A stretch of DNA of 64,000 nucleotides, from NCBI RefSeq assembly GCF_035621135.1, contig NZ_CP141728.1, positions 372,001 to 436,000 of the forward strand, in the 5' to 3' direction. The number at the start of each line of letters is the position of its first letter. Position 1 is the first letter of the stretch. Shown piece after piece: positions 62,524 through 64,000 of this stretch. Source of the DNA: Sinanaerobacter sp. ZZT-01. GTDB taxonomy: Bacteria > Bacillota > Clostridia > Peptostreptococcales > Anaerovoracaceae. The notes beneath the pieces are model-generated. The model was not told where the DNA came from. It made no database searches and saw nothing but the letters and a program-made list of their open reading frames with translations. Made by a program: the position numbers and the translations under genes.

Positions 62524-63531
62524 CTACCTCTCCATATCCTGCTCTTTTAGATTTTGCTCCTGTATCCCACGAAAAGCCAACAAATCCTGATTAAAATCCT
62601 TTGTCTGCGGGGTCTGTATAAAGGTCTTGTACCCCAAATCCGCAAAGGTTTCAGCGGAGATTCCCGCCTGAATCTGTCCGTGGTTATGGGGCTGACCCTT
62701 GGCATCTTTGCCGTCCACATCGTTATCATAGCAAAACACAATCTCGACAATTTCTGGGTGGTGCTGCAAATAGCGGTAAAGAGCCTTATCTGACAGACAT
62801 CCCTCGGCAACCCGATGATCCTCCCGCCAATCAATGCCGTGGAGCTTGCAGAGACTGGCGTGGCTCATAGCATCAATGGGGGCTTCAAATTCATATACAC
62901 GGTTGGAACGCCCCTCCATGCAGAAACCATATGTCTTATCAGAGTTTTCTACATCCTGACGAAACTTACTGTCTGAGCTTGGCGCTCTGAGTGCACAGTA
63001 CCGGGGCTTAGCTGTTTCGTCATAACCTACAAAGGCACAGTTATGGAATGTATAACCGTTTTTCTCAGTCCTTGCTCCATACACTTTCCCAGCCTCAATC
63101 ATAGCGTAGACAATTTCCTTATCAATGCCACGAGTATGGGTCAAGTAGGCGATAGTACGGTCAAAACTCTTGTCCTTGGGCGGCAGTACCAGTTCGCCCT
63201 TGGGACCTTTTTCAATAGGTGGCACCAAGGAAGTCGTTCCCTCATAGGCACGGCAGCCCAAAATCAGTTCTGCCGCACTTTTGAAATCCGATGCACCCAA
63301 ATATTCCTTTGCAAAATCCACGATATTACCCTTGGTCTGTGTAGAAAAACAGTAGTAGCCGCGCCCATGGTTAAACAGATACAGTCCGCCGCTGTTCTTC
63401 ACATGAACGGTGTAGTTATCGCCTTTTTCAATCTGAAAACCATTTTCCACGGCGAAGTCAATGATATTGGTGTCAAAGACCTGCTTCATCTGCTCTTCCG
63501 TAAAGGGCATAGGCTTTGACGATGTACGCAT
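62524..63531 (-). CDS. DUF3991/Toprim primase-like protein
   Basis: This 335-residue protein has an N-terminal CHC2-like beta region (GGLYLFNHGRGYYCFSTQTKGNIVDFAKEYLG, about 50-80, without the Cys ligands). A DUF3991-like middle and a Toprim core (IVFCYDNDVDGKDAKGQPHNHGQ, about 258-280) follow. Such proteins act as primase-like factors on conjugative elements. GGAGG precedes the start; the gene ends the leftward unit here. Confidence 0.82.
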   Translation of the reverse strand: MRTSSKPMPFTEEQMKQVFDTNIIDFAVENGFQIEKGDNYTVHVKNSGGLYLFNHGRGYYCFSTQTKGNIVDFAKEYLGASDFKSAAELILGCRAYEGTTSLVPPIEKGPKGELVLPPKDKSFDRTIAYLTHTRGIDKEIVYAMIEAGKVYGARTEKNGYTFHNCAFVGYDETAKPRYCALRAPSSDSKFRQDVENSDKTYGFCMEGRSNRVYEFEAPIDAMSHASLCKLHGIDWREDHRVAEGCLSDKALYRYLQHHPEIVEIVFCYDNDVDGKDAKGQPHNHGQIQAGISAETFADLGYKTFIQTPQTKDFNQDLLAFRGIQEQNLKEQDMER

Positions 63532-63553
63532 GGGTTGTCACCTCCATTCCACG

Positions 63554-63604
63554 CAAAAGTGCCCCCTGAAAGCAGTTTCAATCCGCTTTCAGGGGGCACT
63601 TTTG
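63554..63604 (-). terminator. Strong terminator between HipA-like and Toprim genes
   Basis: CAAAAGTGCCCCCTGAAAGC pairs perfectly over 20 bases with GCTTTCAGGGGGCACTTTTG. The stem ends in A/T runs and could work in both directions. Confidence 0.85.
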
Positions 63605-63619
63605 TTATCTGGTATTTTG

Positions 63620-64000
63620 TTATCGTTCTAAATCATCTTTACCGCTATAGGCAGTATCCTCCGTCACATCGCTGCGGTGGTCGTCTACCGGAATCCATGT
63701 TCTGCGGGTATTTACCACTTCCGAAAGCAGTTCCACTCTCTCCCGAAGGGCAAAGCACAACGCATCGCAACGGGCAGTATCTATAAACACGGACCCGCGC
63801 ATCAGCTCCCGTAGCTCCTCGTCAATATCATAAAGTGTGTTCAGGTTCAGCCACTCAAAAGAGCTTACCAGCTTGATCTGCTCCTCATGGTTGTTCTTAA
63901 AAGGCTTGCAGGACAGCTTAGCTTTCGAGCCAATCATAGAAATGGGCTTATCAAACCAAAGAGAAGTTCCGCTGTCAAATATGGGAGCCGTTCCAAGATA
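63620..64000 (-). CDS. C-terminus of a probable HipA-like protein, start outside window
   Basis: The frame is open from the window edge (TATCTTGGAACGGCTCCC...) to the stop at 63620, giving at least 126 residues; an internal ATG at 63937 is not the true start. The segment LGTAPIFDSGTSLWFDKP followed by SKPFKNNHEEQ-type text looks like the C-terminal lobe of HipA-type kinases found on Firmicute elements, with the DxG-like metal-binding position in FDSGTS. Family and completeness cannot be judged because the kinase core is outside the window. Confidence 0.5.
   Translation of the reverse strand, partial: YLGTAPIFDSGTSLWFDKPISMIGSKAKLSCKPFKNNHEEQIKLVSSFEWLNLNTLYDIDEELRELMRGSVFIDTARCDALCFALRERVELLSEVVNTRRTWIPVDDHRSDVTEDTAYSGKDDLER

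Noticed and set aside
44514-63604. Similar GTGCCCCC-type terminator stems at 44514 and 63554 as copies of one repeat family.
   Set aside because: Only the outer few bases agree; the inner stems and loops differ, so chance or shared terminator style is enough.

Overview
The window reads as the genome of a low-to-mid GC anaerobic Firmicute (Clostridia-like). Evidence: GGAGG-type ribosome-binding sites almost everywhere, SLH- and LysM-anchored surface proteins, hydroxylamine reductase (Hcp) and rubredoxin, and a Clostridia-type integrative conjugative element (ICE) backbone with a MobP3-like relaxase, VirD4, VirB4 and Tad/Cpa pilus-type genes. No rRNA, tRNA, CRISPR array, integrase or insertion sequence was recognised.

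Left part (1-9.9 kb): a surface/signalling locus. Leftwards run two small degenerate receiver-domain proteins, translationally coupled, and then a very large secreted beta-helix/carbohydrate-binding surface protein that leaves the window. Rightwards runs a tight operon of a LytTR response regulator, a secreted membrane- or wall-anchored protein and a 7TM GHKL histidine kinase. The shared upstream region carries direct repeats typical of LytTR sites next to a TATAAT box.

9.9-18.3 kb: a decayed copy of the left edge of the ICE, then a 2305-residue SLH/LysM surface protein and a divergent TetR regulator. A gene start behind a strong ribosome-binding site is cut off after 8 codons exactly where the second, intact copy of the ICE edge begins (about 18.34 kb).

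18.3-51.8 kb: the ICE core, nearly all on the minus strand. It holds a HTH protein, two ParA/TadZ-like ATPases, a C39-like peptidase, a VirB4 split into two genes, a complete set of Tad-like pilus parts (TadA, TadB, TadC, CpaB, prepilin peptidase, pilin-like proteins), MT-A70 and C5-cytosine DNA methyltransferases, VirB6-like and VirB2-like membrane proteins, SpoVG, VirD4, an XRE regulator, the relaxase, and a ribbon-helix-helix protein next to a dense cluster of hairpins that looks like an origin of transfer. One AT-rich gene on the plus strand (20.97-21.91 kb) with GIY-YIG-like motifs is inserted as cargo. Two defects are visible: the relaxase lacks a standard start codon for its conserved N-terminus, and the gene at 49.55-50.16 kb is frameshifted.

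52.0-62.4 kb: an accessory block of unlike origin: LysR / YbaK-like / broken proB / DMT exporter; AraC / VOC protein; DUF7662- and DUF5131-like genes; and an AT-rich nitrosative/oxidative stress cluster (cupin, rubredoxin, hcp, two permeases, Crp/Fnr regulator) with well-placed palindromes.

62.5-64 kb: ICE-type genes resume on the minus strand (DUF3991/Toprim primase-like protein and the C-terminus of a probable HipA-like protein), so the accessory block appears to sit inside the element.
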